Assembly: GCA_029207755.1 (NCBI GenBank)
Contig: JARCOQ010000017.1
Span: forward strand, 10,428,945 to 10,492,944
Length of the DNA: 64,000 nt
Origin: Chamaea fasciata
Lineage: Eukaryota; Chordata; Aves; Passeriformes; Sylviidae
Direction of reading: 5' to 3'
This document shows positions 1 through 12,619 of the stretch, one piece after another. Under the pieces are notes generated by a model. It saw nothing but the letters and a program-made list of their open reading frames with translations, had not been told where the DNA came from and ran no database searches. Made by a program: the position numbers and the translations under genes. How positions within the stretch are numbered: the stretch's first letter is position 1; each line of letters opens with the position of its first letter.

Positions 1-3000
1 AGCTCCCCACTGCTGCACTCTGTGTGGTGGACTGGTCCAGCAGAGCTCTAGGAAGAGCTGGGTGGTACAGAGAGACTTCTTTTTTTTTTTGGAAGAGGTG
101 AGCTGTCAGAGCAGCTCAGCCACTTTGCACAACCTGCCCTGTGCTACCTTCACTAGAACAAGTGATGTTCCCAATCCCCAACCCTTCATGCATCCTCGTT
201 TCCATCAGCTGTGCTCCCTTAGCATATCAGCATCTGGGCATGTCCCCACTTGACCTGGGCTGCACATCAAGCTCAGTCCAGCTCTGCCAGGACTCCACAA
301 AGCAGGTGTTCATCTCCCTCGGTGCTTGCAGGAGCTGCAGGTGGGTACCAAGCCCTCCCAGGTGGGGTTTGCTCCTCCCAGAGCCCACTGCTCGGGCCTC
401 CTCTGCGGCCAAACCACACCACAGAAATGCCACTGCTGCTTCACTGAGTTATTCAGCAGCTCCTGCACCCCCAGCGAAATTCCACTTCTCAACCAGAGGG
501 CTTCAAATTAACATTTTCCATACCCGAGAATGGTGCTGCAAATCCCTGTCTGCCTGCTCTTCACCTCTCCTCCTGTCAAAGCCTGGCTGCTTTCACAGGA
601 AGGGTTCAAGTTTCACTGAGTGAAGGGGCAGAGGAATCCCCATGATCCTCTTTCGTCTCATGATGATGGTGCTCACTCAGGGATTCCTGCTACTGCCCCA
701 TTTTCTGTAAATAATACAATGTGAAAGATGGGAGTCATTCTTAAGAAAGACGATGTCACAATTTATCTACTTTTCTGCTTTGAGCAAAGAAGGGTTACCC
801 TGAACTTCTTTGGCAACATCACAAACCTCCAAAAGGAAGGATGGACTAAAGCTCCTTTTAGGACAGCCTAGATAAGTCAAAATACCTTTTTTCCTGGATT
901 TTACCTCCAAGTCCCTTGTACTGAAATTGAGCAACCGGAGTAGCTGAATAAAGTCCCAAATCCTGGATGAAGTTAGGGGTTGTAGTGACAAAGGATTGCT
1001 CACCCTTGACACTTTTGGTATCTGCTTGTGTTTTCTGAGCCTCGTGGCTTAAACCAGTCCTGAGTTTTCCCCACAGGGATTTTCAGGTGGGAACGAGCAT
1101 CTGACAAGCACATTCACCCAGTCCAGAGGTCAAAACAACGCTCTGATAGTACAAAGACTGGGTTCAAACCCAAAGCCAGGGCCCAAATTAATTCAGCAGT
1201 GTGTGAACTTTTTACTTCCCCCGTACCTCATTCCCTAAGCAAACTACACAGTAGACCATACTTCCAGGATTGCTTCATGGAGAAGTTTCATTAAAGGTAA
1301 ATCAGGTGTTTCTGGTAAAGATCAGGCAAGCAGCTGAGGCAGGAGGCAGGTGTGTTACGAGCTTCCTTCCCACAGCCCTCAGCACAAGGGACTTTCCATG
1401 TCCGATGTTGGATTTCAGATTCATTAAAGCCAGGCAGGAAGAGATGGCTCATATGCACACAGAGCTTTTCCTGCTGATCAATAAGCTTCCTTCCTGCCTG
1501 ATAACTAAACCACTCATAATATTAACAGTGTTATTTAAGACCTGTAGAAACTCTGATTCAAACAAACCAGAAATATCTTGACCTAGATACTGGGAACAAA
1601 ACAAGACTGAGTAAACTTTGGAATTGTCCGTTCATCTATCATTGCACTTGACATTTTATGGAGGAATTGGAGCAGAGCTATTTTACCCCAAATGTTCTTA
1701 AACCAGCATACTACTTCAGAGAGAAAAATCTTTTGGACACCTTCCCCCCCTCTCAATTTAGATTAAAAGGGATGCATTTTAGAGTCCATTAATACAAGAC
1801 ATGTACTGCCCTTTCAACAACTGCAGATAGCACACACTATTATATCAGAAAACATAAATGAGGCTCAGCTCTATGTCTTCATGAGGATAAAAAGAACATG
1901 AGAAAAGAAAGAACACCAAGAGTATTTCCACCAGGTTACAAGTGCACAGGCTCAAGAAAATGACCTGCCCTGTAAGAGATGGTCAGTGGTACAGAATGGT
2001 TCAATAAATGTTTCCAGAAGCACCATTAGGCTGTTGCTTCTTTGGGCGTTATGTGATGCTGGGCACATTTTGCAGCACCTTTGCAAATCAAGGCCTTGCT
2101 TTCCTCAGGGTCTGTACCAAAATTCATAGGTTTCCACAAGAAGGCACACATGCACAGCTTGTCTAACATATCCAATTGCAAAGCTCGGGATGACTTGAGC
2201 ATCCAACCTTCTGTCCAGAGCTGGACCTCACAGTCGAATCTGGCTTATTTCTGCTTATTCCTTTTATCTCTGCAAATTTTGATGCTTAGCTGCACATGTT
2301 TCAGTAGATGGAGCATTTTTAGTGTTTACCTACCTGGAAGACAGTCTGCTTAAAAGGTAGCAGAGGAAAAGAAGGACTTTCAGAAAAGATCAAATACATC
2401 ATAAGCTTGGCAGACACTGTAGCCCTGAAACAGCAGTTTGAAACTTGCACCATAACAAATCTTCTCCTATACATTATCTCACAGGAAACAACACATGATA
2501 AATTCTTAGCACAATGTGATTCCCCTCCTTCCTCCTCCTCCCCACTTCAGAAAGATTTAACATCTAATTCAGCTTTTGACGAGCTGCTTCATCACTGCGG
2601 GAATGCTGTTGATCTCTGTCGGAACCCTGCGGCCTTGGACAGAACAAACTGAAAGGGGAAAAAAAAAAATTTGGCCGTCTGTAATGATAAATAAATACAT
2701 TACAGGATACAACTCTGGGGAATGGAGGCTGACACAGACTGAGTACCATGACCTCCACACAACTGCCAAGTCTCCGCTGCTTAACAAAAGTCAACTTTTG
2801 TTTGCCTTCTCCCCCCTCAATGACAATTTCTTAAAGAGCAAATGCAGGATGGAAAAGGGAGAAAAAAAAACAAGACCAATAAAAGATAGAGAGCTCCAAA
2901 CCCTCCTCATCTGCTGCCCAGAGGCACTTTGGTTTTGACAGAACAGTATTTTATTTCTTTGGTCTCCTGGAAATTGGGGGAAACCAGTCCATGCTGCATC

Positions 3001-6000
3001 AGCAGCAGCGGGACAAGGAAGCTGTGCCACAGGGAATGCTCAAATCCCTTTAAAAATTTTTTTGCATTAGGATGTTCCTGCCTTTAGGCTAGTTCTTGGC
3101 TCCAATTTGATTTTCCGTCTACTTAAGTCCTACTCACAAAATCAAATAGGTATTTCAACTGTTGGGTCTTCACATTGATGGCAACAATAATTAAGTAGAG
3201 AGGAAGCAGTTGGTTACTCCATCAGATAAGCCACCTCCTCATCCCTGGAAGCCTCACCCACTTGTATCAACCTGTTTCCTAGACTCTCCTTTTCCATATC
3301 TCTCCAATCTCTTTCCCATTTCTCTCCAGTTGTGCAGAACGGTGATGCCTGCTGCCCCCTCTCCTCATTTTGCAGATGCACAAAGCCATAAATAAAGTGT
3401 CACAACAAAGTCAGTCAAGTCAACAGCCAGGTGTGGGCTGCAAGCATTAACTCCTGTGCCTGCATTGTGCTCACCACAAGGTGTTATTCCATTAACTCCA
3501 TGCTCCCTATGGGAAGCACAGCGGACTCAGCCTGACCACGAGTTCATGGTGAAGCCCTGAAGACCCATCAACACCTCACAGCAAAGGACAGCACAAAAAC
3601 CCCTCACTCAGTCTGCCAAAGCTCACTCCAGCCCAGGAAGAGCAGAGCAGAGCCTCCCCAGCCCATTCTAATCAGCCCCAGTAGCTCACTGAGCGATTGA
3701 CCTGCAGCACAAAGCTGGTGTAGCTACACCACTCCTGGAGCCACACCAGCATTGCTTCCCAGAGCTTCCCTGCTCTGTGCAGAGGCTCCAGCTCACCACG
3801 AGCTGTCTCAGGCATACAAGGCACAGCTTGTTCCAAGAGTTTCTTCTGCTCCTTTCACTCCCCTAAGAGATGTCTCCTGCCAGCTCAGCCCGTCTCACTG
3901 CCGCCAACACCGGGCTCTATCTTCACAGCTCTGGGCTTGCAGATCATTTAACTCGGCTATTCACCAAAGCACCTATTTAATCCACTCTGCTCACAGTTGC
4001 TACTATTAAAATACTTCGTATTTTCAAATGTCCTGTGACTACTTATGCTTCATAATGTCCTTCTTATTTCCCCCGTCGCCTGTCCTTTGTATACACAGCA
4101 AAGTGGATAAGGGAGAGATGATTACACTCACCCAAACAGTGGAAGACTCATGATTCAATCCCTTTATCTTTTGTCTCTGGCTGACATTTTTAATTTCTCA
4201 ACCTATCTTTTTTCGTTCTCCTTAGGTTTAGAGGATTCGAGTGGTTCATTTTCAGTTAAGAGTAGGATCTTTCTAACGTGTCTTCTTATATTTGAATGCT
4301 CTCCTGAACATTTTCCATTGCTTTGAAATTCCCTTTGAGGGAATTTGAGAGTAACTGGAGAAAAGTAGTTTTCTTCAGCTTCATCAATTCCCTAAGACTG
4401 TCCTGCCAGGGAATATTTATTTCACATTAATTATATCTTTGGTTGTCCTTGTAATTGTTTCCTGCAAGTGTAAATGGAGTGCATTACAGTCGCTGTTTGC
4501 AAAAGGCTGCTTGATGCATGTGGGAGCTACACTTACAGACAGATCTCTATAAAATCAGACAGGAGATCTAAGTGGTGCACAAGCATTCCCCAAACCACCA
4601 CGGAGCTCATGTCTTGACCTGCCCATCGGAACAAGATTGAGACTTTCTAGGAGAAACTGGATAAGAAAAAAAAAAAAACCAGAAATAAATATGAATTCCA
4701 TTTTCAAAGCTATACATCCCAAACCTTTCACTTGAGTCAAATACACAAAAAACCAAAAACCAGGACAAAACAGAAACCAACCTAAGTGCAGAGAATCTCT
4801 GCCTCTGATGCAGGTACAACAGAAACATGCCCCCCCCCCCCGTCTCCGACAACAGTTTTGAATGTGAATTCCTCCCTTCAGAAACCAAAGAAGCCTTGCT
4901 GTACTCCACAACTGATCCACCTCAGGCAGCAGCAGCAGAGGGGATCTAGTGTGACCTGTGTCTATAGCTAAGGGGAAATACAAAGCTTCTGCAGCAGTCA
5001 AAGCGGGTGGAAATCAGCTGTGGACATCTGGGTGGACATTATCTGCCAGGGCAGCCCTCTCTGCTGGCTTGCTCCTCCCTGGCTGCCGCACATCTCCTAC
5101 GTGTGCGCGCTCTGCCTGTGTGTTTAAACAAAAAGGCTGATAAGGAGTACTTGTCTGTCAGCAGTATCTGAAGCCCACGGCTCTTTGAGAGCATTTGGGT
5201 TTACTTGGCGGGTCACGCTGACTCCTTGTGAGCCATTTATCATGCCAAAAAACTCCAGAGATTGGCACCGTGCCAGTGTCTTCCCTTCTCTTCCCTCCCC
5301 CCACCCCTTTTTCCCCTCCTGGGTATTGATGCTACATCAAAACAAACCTCCAGTTCACATAGCAACAGAGCATTTTTATATAACCCCTGCATGGGAACGC
5401 TGAACAAACCATTGGACAATCCCGGGCAAGCACGTTAGGTAATTCCAGGGTATTTTGCTGGTTTTTGTCAAAAACACCCCTGACTAAATGAACTATAAAA
5501 AGGGAAGAGGATCTTTTACACATGGGCCAGATTTGAAACACAACTTGGCACCAAGGACAACAGGGGATTAGGGCACCTATTGGTTTCAAGTTCCAAATTT
5601 TGCCATTTTCTATCTCACTTGGAATCAAACTGGGGAGTCCAAGGCATTTAAGCCAGTTTGTGCATAATGTAATTGAAAGAAAAGCAATGCTGAAGGGATC
5701 TGCTGAGTCAGGGCTTCAATAAGACAAAGACTGAAATTTAGATTTTGGTGAACACTGAAAACTCCCATTGCTATCCAAAGCAGGGATATCTGTACAGACC
5801 GTGTACTTACACAGCTATAAACCAGCCAGGTCATCTTCACTTCACTTCACTCATCCTGTCACAAAAGGTTAATATTTTCAACGAGGACATAACAAATACG
5901 CTACTTTGAATCTTTTCCCAGCATTCCCACCTCATCTTTACTCTGGGTTAATCCCATCTTTCAGGTCTTCCACTACTTTGCTGCAAGGATCATAAAGGGG

Positions 6001-7333
6001 GGAAAATTGACTCTGAGGATTTTTACTGATCCCTAACTAGAACAGGACACCAAGACAGGCAAATCAGGACCTACAGTAACATTAGAGCCACTGTTTACTC
6101 ATTAGTGTATCTTACCTGTGTGCACCGAGATCAGCTCAACACAAGATCCTGGATTAAGGGCAGAGATTTCCTCCAAACCCTGCTGATAGCAATCACTCAA
6201 GAATTTTTGCTTGCACTACCAGCATCCCAGGCTTTCCTGGGAATTTCGGCGAGTTACTTGCAGTTCTCAGGCTTTAGGACACTGCTGATGACTTTGACTT
6301 TTCCTGCTCTTTTCCTTTAGTGTAATAGAGCCTTTTGATCGTTTTCATTAGGTTTTAAGTAAGTCACTGGAAACATTTTGTGGTGAGTAGGGTGGTATGG
6401 GAAATATATTCTCTGGGTCTTTCCAGACTAAATATCTACAGCCTGATTGCTTCAGTTGTGGTGTAATGCACCGGTCCAGTGCTCCTGCACCATTTGGAAA
6501 AGATAATAGTTAAGGTGTATCTATCTATCTAGGTTATTATACGGTGCACATCATTAAAGAATAATTCATTCAGCAGCTAGAATACAGGTAATACATGACA
6601 AAAATTATGGACTAACTTTTGTAGCTCTAGAGAAACTCTTCTATGTACCATTTTCTTGACTGCAATGACAGAAGTGAAAGGATGACTGAATTAAGACATT
6701 CTGTCCCCCATTATCTCTTAACTCCTTTGGATCATTCCCATCTTCACTGTAGCCCTTCTCCTCTCTACATCAGGAAAGATGAGCAGGTCACTTGTGCAAC
6801 AGCCCAGAGATTCTCCCCTCACATAAAGCCCAAACACAATGTGCTGGGCTTTCACGTAGAAAATTCTTTAGACATGTGTCTCCCAGCCTCAAACTGGCTC
6901 AAAAAATCATCTGAAAGCCTCTAATTTTGCTGTCCCAGGAACACTCCTGACTTCATATGGGCTTCAGCTTTTTTGAATCTTTACTCTAATGCCTTTCAGG
7001 TTCAGCCAAGCAGAGCCATACAGGATTGTTAGGAAGTGTTAATGGGCTGCAGTGGCTCTGTAATCCAGCGCTGGCTGGCAAATTATCACACCCCACTGTC
7101 ACTTCATCAGATGGCAGCTTGGGACCACTGGAACATCACAGGTGCCTCTGTGCTCAAGGTTGCTCACATCGGTGAAGGGCCCAGGAGAGAACCCCAGGCA
7201 ACTGCCCTCCCTCGGGATCAACACTAGAGTCCTCAATGTGCTGTGTAATCTTTGGGTTTCAAGAGAGAATATGCTTTTTTTTCTCCAGCAACTTGCTCAG
7301 TAATAAGGTCATCAACTACTTTGTCAAACTTAC
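1..7333. other. Unique non-coding DNA, no gene seen
   Basis: No recognisable gene, RNA gene or interspersed repeat. All open frames here are short (the longest is 160 codons at 141-623) and show no family signature, plausible splice structure or coding-like composition. Small features are a T-run near 79-90, a hairpin at 1159-1172, A-runs near 2660 and 4665, and a 12-base C-run at 4830-4841. The stretch is best read as intergenic or intronic. Confidence 0.7.
4830..4841. repeat. C12 homopolymer
   Basis: An uninterrupted run of twelve C residues. It is a simple low-complexity tract and a likely length polymorphism. Confidence 0.95.
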
Positions 7334-7520
7334 CTCCACACATATCTTGTCCCAAGCTTTCAAGAAATTCCTCTGCTTTTGTTTCTGGGAACAAACTTGG
7401 GATGCCTTTTCGGGAACACTCAATTCCTTGCTTTATAGAGATAAAGCAGAACACAACCAGCATAACCAGCATATCTAAAAGGCTGACCACATCATCTATT
7501 TTAGGTACATAACACAAGAG
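7334..7520 (-). other. Exon-like open segment (weak candidate)
   Basis: On the minus strand a pyrimidine-rich tract ending in CATAG (intron side, just above 7520) is followed by 62 open codons. The segment then meets GGAG|GTAAGT, which fits the donor consensus closely, with the intron G at 7333. A stop codon lies in frame immediately upstream of the acceptor, so the open frame is bounded by the splice site. The peptide has a hydrophobic patch (LLDMLVMLVVFCFISI) followed by a charged, helix-like part (ETKAEEFLESLGQDM). I recognise no family. The frame also stays open past the donor to 7233, so the donor is not required to avoid a stop. Alternatives are a chance ORF, a decayed pseudogene or a lncRNA exon. 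No partner exon was found nearby. Confidence 0.15.
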
Positions 7521-9967
7521 CTATGCAGAGAGAAATATCTAGGAGGAAATTCAAGGCCCTAAGACAGATTCTGTGAATCAGCATGAACAGCTTTCTAAAA
7601 TATAAAAAATAAGAGAAAGCAAATGTATGCAGCCAACTTGGTGAAGCTCCATTGGCAGTCAATTATGCCCCAAGCCTTATTTTCAGAAGCGTGTGCATGT
7701 AATGGTGTGTGCAAAAATGAACAATCAATAGTGTCCTTCATTTATATGACTTGCCATGATTGCATCCTGCAGCCATGGTAACTGTGCCCCCACCTGAGGG
7801 GCTGCAGGAACACAAATGCAGATTTGCTGGTGGGTTCCCATCCCAGCTGCTGAGAACACCTCGTTTTATGGAACCTCAAACCCCAAAGTCGTGTTTGACA
7901 GAGGAGCCTCCATAGCAGCAAATGGTTTTGTGTGTGTTGCGTGGATATAAATGCACACACATGAGGGTATTCATATGTAAACAAAACAGCATGATTGACT
8001 TCTTCTGCTACATAAGTGGTGACAGGAAGGAAGAAGCATCAGCTGAATACTTTACATGTGCTGCTGCTGCTGCTCCCAGGGTCAGCCAGGACCCCTCTGT
8101 GCCCCCACTCCCCCTGTGCAGATCTATCAGCAGATCCTCATCGGGACAAAGGGGTGACTCCAAGTCTGCTCCAGACAAAGGGACAAGCAAGGCAGTGCCT
8201 GCCTTCACTGGGGGACTCAGGGAGTGCTGGAAGGCCAAACAAGCAGGTGTACAACTCTCCTACAAAGCACAAGCATCCCTCGGTACTCTGGGCCATTTAA
8301 ATGATGCCAAAGGAGACACTTGGAAGTAAAGAAACCTTTTACCTTACCTTATGTTAAAACAAGTACAAAAACCATGCAGAAACCAGATGTTTGCCTCTGT
8401 CTTTTTAAAAAAGTCCTGCTCACATTCCCAGCAAGAAGGAAAGGTTGTCCAATCCCATTCAGTACAGTTTTTGGAATCCCAAATCTCTACTGAGAGAACC
8501 CAAAGACTGAAGTTGAAATTGCCAAGTGATGCAGACACAGCTGAGTTGACCTTTTCCTCTGGAACAGGCCAGGAAAAAAGCAAGAAGGAACAAGAAAATT
8601 TTTACTGAGTCTGCAAATGCTCACTTCCTCCATGCAATGGAAACCCTTTATGTCACAGTCAGTGAAGAGAGGAGAGGAAGCCCTGCAGAGTTATTTCAAG
8701 CCAAAGCATCTCTGCTCTGGTGTCAACTGTTTTGAGGAAGAACCTGCACTCTGAGGGAGTACAAAGAGAGAGACAGGCACTGGGTGGGTGTTAGGAGCAT
8801 CAGAAGTGGTGAAAATTGATTGAAAATTGCTGCTGCCTCCCTCACTGTGTAAATTTTGCGGACTGCTTTGCCCCAGAGTTTCTGTCCTATGCCGTGCAAA
8901 CACACACACTTGGCTGGCCTTGACACTGCCCAGGTCACTCAGCTCCTCCTGGGTTTTGTTTATTGCATGGTATTTTTGAGAACAGTGCATGGCATCTCCT
9001 GTGAAAGAAGTCCTAACAAGAAAAAACAAAGCTTGTTTATCCAGTTTAACCACTGGATAAAGTCTAAACACATTGGATAAAGCATCCTACAGCCTCTACA
9101 TTCATTACCAATTAATTATTGAAAAGGTATCTATTGAGTGTTTTTAATATGCATAAAAGTAAAGAGAATTCCAGTTGCCATGCAACTGGCTGGGGATCAT
9201 GTAAACATAAATGCAGCACCTTCATTTTCATGAATAATCTTATGTATCTGGAGAGAAGGGCTCAGCAGAGCCACCACAGACCAGAGCAGAGGAGCAGCAT
9301 TAAAGTGCAGGGGAATTGACCACTTGGTATCTGTGAGCCTCCCTTTTAGGTATTAATTTGATTATCAGTGTAGAAAAAAAAGCCAAGGCTTTGTATCCAT
9401 GGACTAAGGAACAATTGTTTGGCCCCTGGAATTGCATCCTGAGAGATTGACATGGAATATTTATATACAATGCAATCAAGAGAGGTCTTATTGACAATCA
9501 GCCATAGCTCAGCATGCAGCCTGATAAGACTTGTAATTATACAGATGAAAAAAGAAATGACAAAAGATGTATGTGATGATTCCAGCTGATCTCTACTGCT
9601 TCACACAGACACCATCAATCTCTGCTTAGTTGGGTTTAAAGTACAGATGGTTCCACTAGGCATCAGAGATTCCAGTACATATCCAGAATAAGATTGCGTA
9701 TTTTCTCTCTCCAGAAATTTACTAAAGAGATGAACTTTAGGGAAAAAAAACCTCTTCGTGAATTCTTTGTGAAAATGTGGGTATTACTGTTGTAAATAAG
9801 AAAATTGTAAATAAAAAAAGGTTTTGATAAAATAAAATTAAACAATACAATTTTATTTCAGAAAAACTACATTTAAAGTTGACAAAAATTTTCTTTTCTA
9901 CTTTCTCTTTGCATTAGTCTTCCAGTTTCCCCTGGAAAAAACTTTACTTTTTGGCATGGTTACAATT

Positions 9968-10016
9968 AGGGGGGGGGGGGGGGAAGAAAAAAAAAAAGAG
10001 AGAGAAAGAAAAAGAA
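9968..10016 (+). repeat. Purine tract with G15 run
   Basis: Forty-nine consecutive purines: a 15-base G-run (9969-9983), then an A-rich part with short GA repeats. Uninterrupted purine:pyrimidine mirror-type DNA with a long G-run is known to be able to form triplex or quadruplex structures. That ability is inferred here, not shown. Confidence 0.95.
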
Positions 10017-10599
10017 TTATTTGCCAACTGCATAAGCTGAACAACATAAAACCAGCAGAAATATCTCCCACATTTAGAAGCAGCAAGTAAACACATAGTT
10101 GCAATTCTATTCCACCTCTTTCTCCAAAACCCTTTCTCCTGTAGTCTAAACAATCCGATTTAGTCATTAGTAAGCCTGAGTCCTGCTTTTGAGGCTAATT
10201 TACAAACTCCTGAAGTTGTTTATTTTCCCTTCTCTACTCTTGCAAAGGCTGCGGGGTGCTTTATTCACATGAAGACCTGCATCCTCCAGGTGATGTAAAT
10301 GTTATTCCCTTTACCTGTTTCCCAAAGCTTTTCTTCCACCTCACTTTTCCCTTTGCTGCTGACAGACCTGCCAGGGAACAGACTCTCTTAGGTTGTAATT
10401 TAAATTACAGGAGTGAGAACTTAAACCACAGTTGTGTAAATGATTGATAGGTTTAGATGATATAGATTTTTTTTTTCTTAGGGTTTTGTTTGTTGCTGGT
10501 TTTTATACCTGCATACAATTTATTAGAGTAGGCAGTATGGTCTTAAACACAGCTAATATTACTCCTTAATACACTCAAAAGAAATGTTTGGCATTTAAC

Positions 10600-10800
10600 T
10601 TTATAATAAAAGGTATCAATTAGGAACTGTCAATGTTTTTAGTAGTGATATCTAATTACTGTAGCTTGCTATAGGCTATCTTGTTAAATTCTAGTTGAAT
10701 GACTAAGTATTCCTGACAAGTTTAATGCATTATTAAAGGTGTAATTACTTGGTTATTGCTCATGTAATTCTGAGTTAATTACATGACATCTAAATTCATC
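10600..10800. promoter_or_regulatory. AT-rich block dense in homeodomain core motifs
   Basis: Three TAATTA cores fall within about 130 bp (10653-10658, 10742-10747, 10776-10781), with further TAAT and CAATTAG variants around them. TAATTA is the generic binding core of many homeodomain proteins (LHX, DLX and PRRX types). In AT-rich DNA such motifs also arise by chance, so this is only a candidate conserved enhancer. Confidence 0.25.
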
Positions 10801-12488
10801 ATTTTTATGTTTATTGAACTTTGGTAAATTCACTTTTAGCTATTGCTTGGTATTTACACCATGACTCTCTTTCACTCATTTTGGACTTAAAGGAGATTGG
10901 AGCTGCATTTTCTCAGTACAGCAGGAGAAACCAGGAAGGGGAAAGGATCTACAATCACAAGTCTAGTTTTCCTATCAGTTTCTCATTTTCCCCAAATTTC
11001 CTTGCCTGCTGCCATTTAACCACATTGCGATTTGCTCAGTTTTCAAGAGAAGAAAATGAGACTACAGGTTTTCAGATGGTGTGAAATGCTGATGCTACTG
11101 AAATCAGTGGCAAAGCTCTCACACAGAACAGTGCCAGGAGTTTACCTTTGTGAGCCTTTATTCTGGGGGCAGAGAATGAACCATCCCAAGGGCACTGGGA
11201 CACAGGATTTCCTCAGAGTTGGCATCAGCAGTCAGATGCCAAAGGGGTGTCTCCAAGAGTCAGTCATTGCAATTTCCACTCACAGCACTCAGGAGAAATG
11301 TATAAATAAACAATGCAGTTGAAATTCCCTTCTACTGTTATGCTTCTTCCCTGTACGATGTCTTATTTCCCACTCTGGATTTGCAAACACAGCCTCTTGT
11401 GCTTCACCCAGCTGGTACCAGCGTCCTGTGCTCCCAGGGCCCTCACTGTAGTGACCCACAGCAGGTGGAAAAGTAAATGCTGCCCATGCCACGGCTACCA
11501 AATGAAAACCTTGACAGGCTCAAGTGCCATCATTATACAGTCAGTGAATCCGGGGTTATAAATCTTTCTTCATTCCCATTTGGAAAAAAGATCTTCAATT
11601 AAGCAGAAATTGATTTTCTAATGATTTTTTCCCCCGTGCTCATGATTGGTAGATTGTTTGAAACTGTTCCAGCCCAACAACATAGAGACAGAACAATTAT
11701 ACATGCATCGTGGCTGACAGCAGGACTGATTTTACGTCAGTGAATTGAATTTAGCCCTTTGATTTTTTGGCAAGAAATGCACCTTGCAACAATTATGAAG
11801 GAAAAAAAAATCATTCTAGCTAATCTTTGCAACTCTCAAGCCAGTCAGAAAGCAAGGAGGAAATGCAATGGGGCTTGGGAAGTTGTTTCTGATCTTATGG
11901 AATCCCTCACTGCTCTGCAGTGCATGTAACACTGAAGTTCGTGCAATTTCCAATTAAATAAATTACTTAAGTAGTTTGTGATGACTGAGGCATTAGTGGA
12001 GGTTTGAATAAGTTATTTGGCAGATCAGATGCCACATTACCATTGTTGATAATGATACTTAGGAAATTAGGGACCCACAATCACAGTTTTCAAAACGTAT
12101 CTGAATTTTAGTGTCGATGGAAAAGACTCAAAATGGATCAATTCAAAGCACACTGAGCTTACCTGGAGTTTTTCCATTAATTTCAAAGCTTTCTACACCA
12201 AAATTTAAGGCATAGTCCTCCTATAAAATAATACTTTCTGTGCACATAGAACAATCAGAATAGGATTAAAATCCTATCAGATGTGAATTAAGCTAATAAT
12301 TTAAACCTTACTCTGTAATGATACGTTGACAGGCACTGGTTTACCTTCTAAACTCTCTAGATGTAGTTCTGATCCTACTAATTTTGTTAATAAGGTATAA
12401 TTAAAAGTGAGATCCTTCCATCTACAGGACAATACTGAATGCAATTATCCATGTTGTGTTAATAATTAGTGGAGCTCACCTTGACTCA

Positions 12489-12619
12489 CCATCCCTGGAG
12501 GGATTTAGAAGTCCTGTGGATGTGCTGGTGCCTGGGGCCATGGTTTAGTGGTGGAGTTGGCAGTGCTGGCTTGGACTTGGTGTTCTCAAAGGTCTTTTCC
12601 AACCTGACATGGCTGTGAC
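12489..12619 (+). mobile_element. CR1 LINE 3'-end fragment
   Basis: The segment begins with CATCCCTGGAGGGATTTA and runs to GGTCTTTTCCAACCTGACAT, matching the typical order of landmarks in the avian CR1 3' terminal region. The landmarks are the 'catccctggag' block, the 'gccatggtttagtggtgg' block, a 'ttggacttggtg' block and the 'tcttttccaacct' tail. The 8-mer terminal repeats typical of CR1 3' ends are degraded. The fragment is 5'-truncated, as nearly all CR1 copies are, and has no coding capacity. Confidence 0.8.

Larger units (their letters stand above)
7521..12488. other. Unique non-coding DNA with AT-rich conserved-looking blocks
   Basis: No gene seen. The block contains a short GCT repeat near 8059-8076, a purine tract with a G15 run at 9968-10016, and AT-rich stretches with repeated TAATTA motifs at 10.6-10.8 kb and around 11.95 kb. 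Open frames are short and unrecognisable. Confidence 0.65.

Noticed and set aside
141..623. 160-codon open frame, the longest in the window
   Set aside because: It lies in C-rich DNA with several other frames open at once. The peptide is serine/proline/alanine-rich with no motif, and it has no splice or promoter context.
1159..1172. tRNA B-box-like GGTTCAAACC
   Set aside because: It is just a small TGGGTT/AACCCA hairpin with no A box, anticodon arm or acceptor stem around it.
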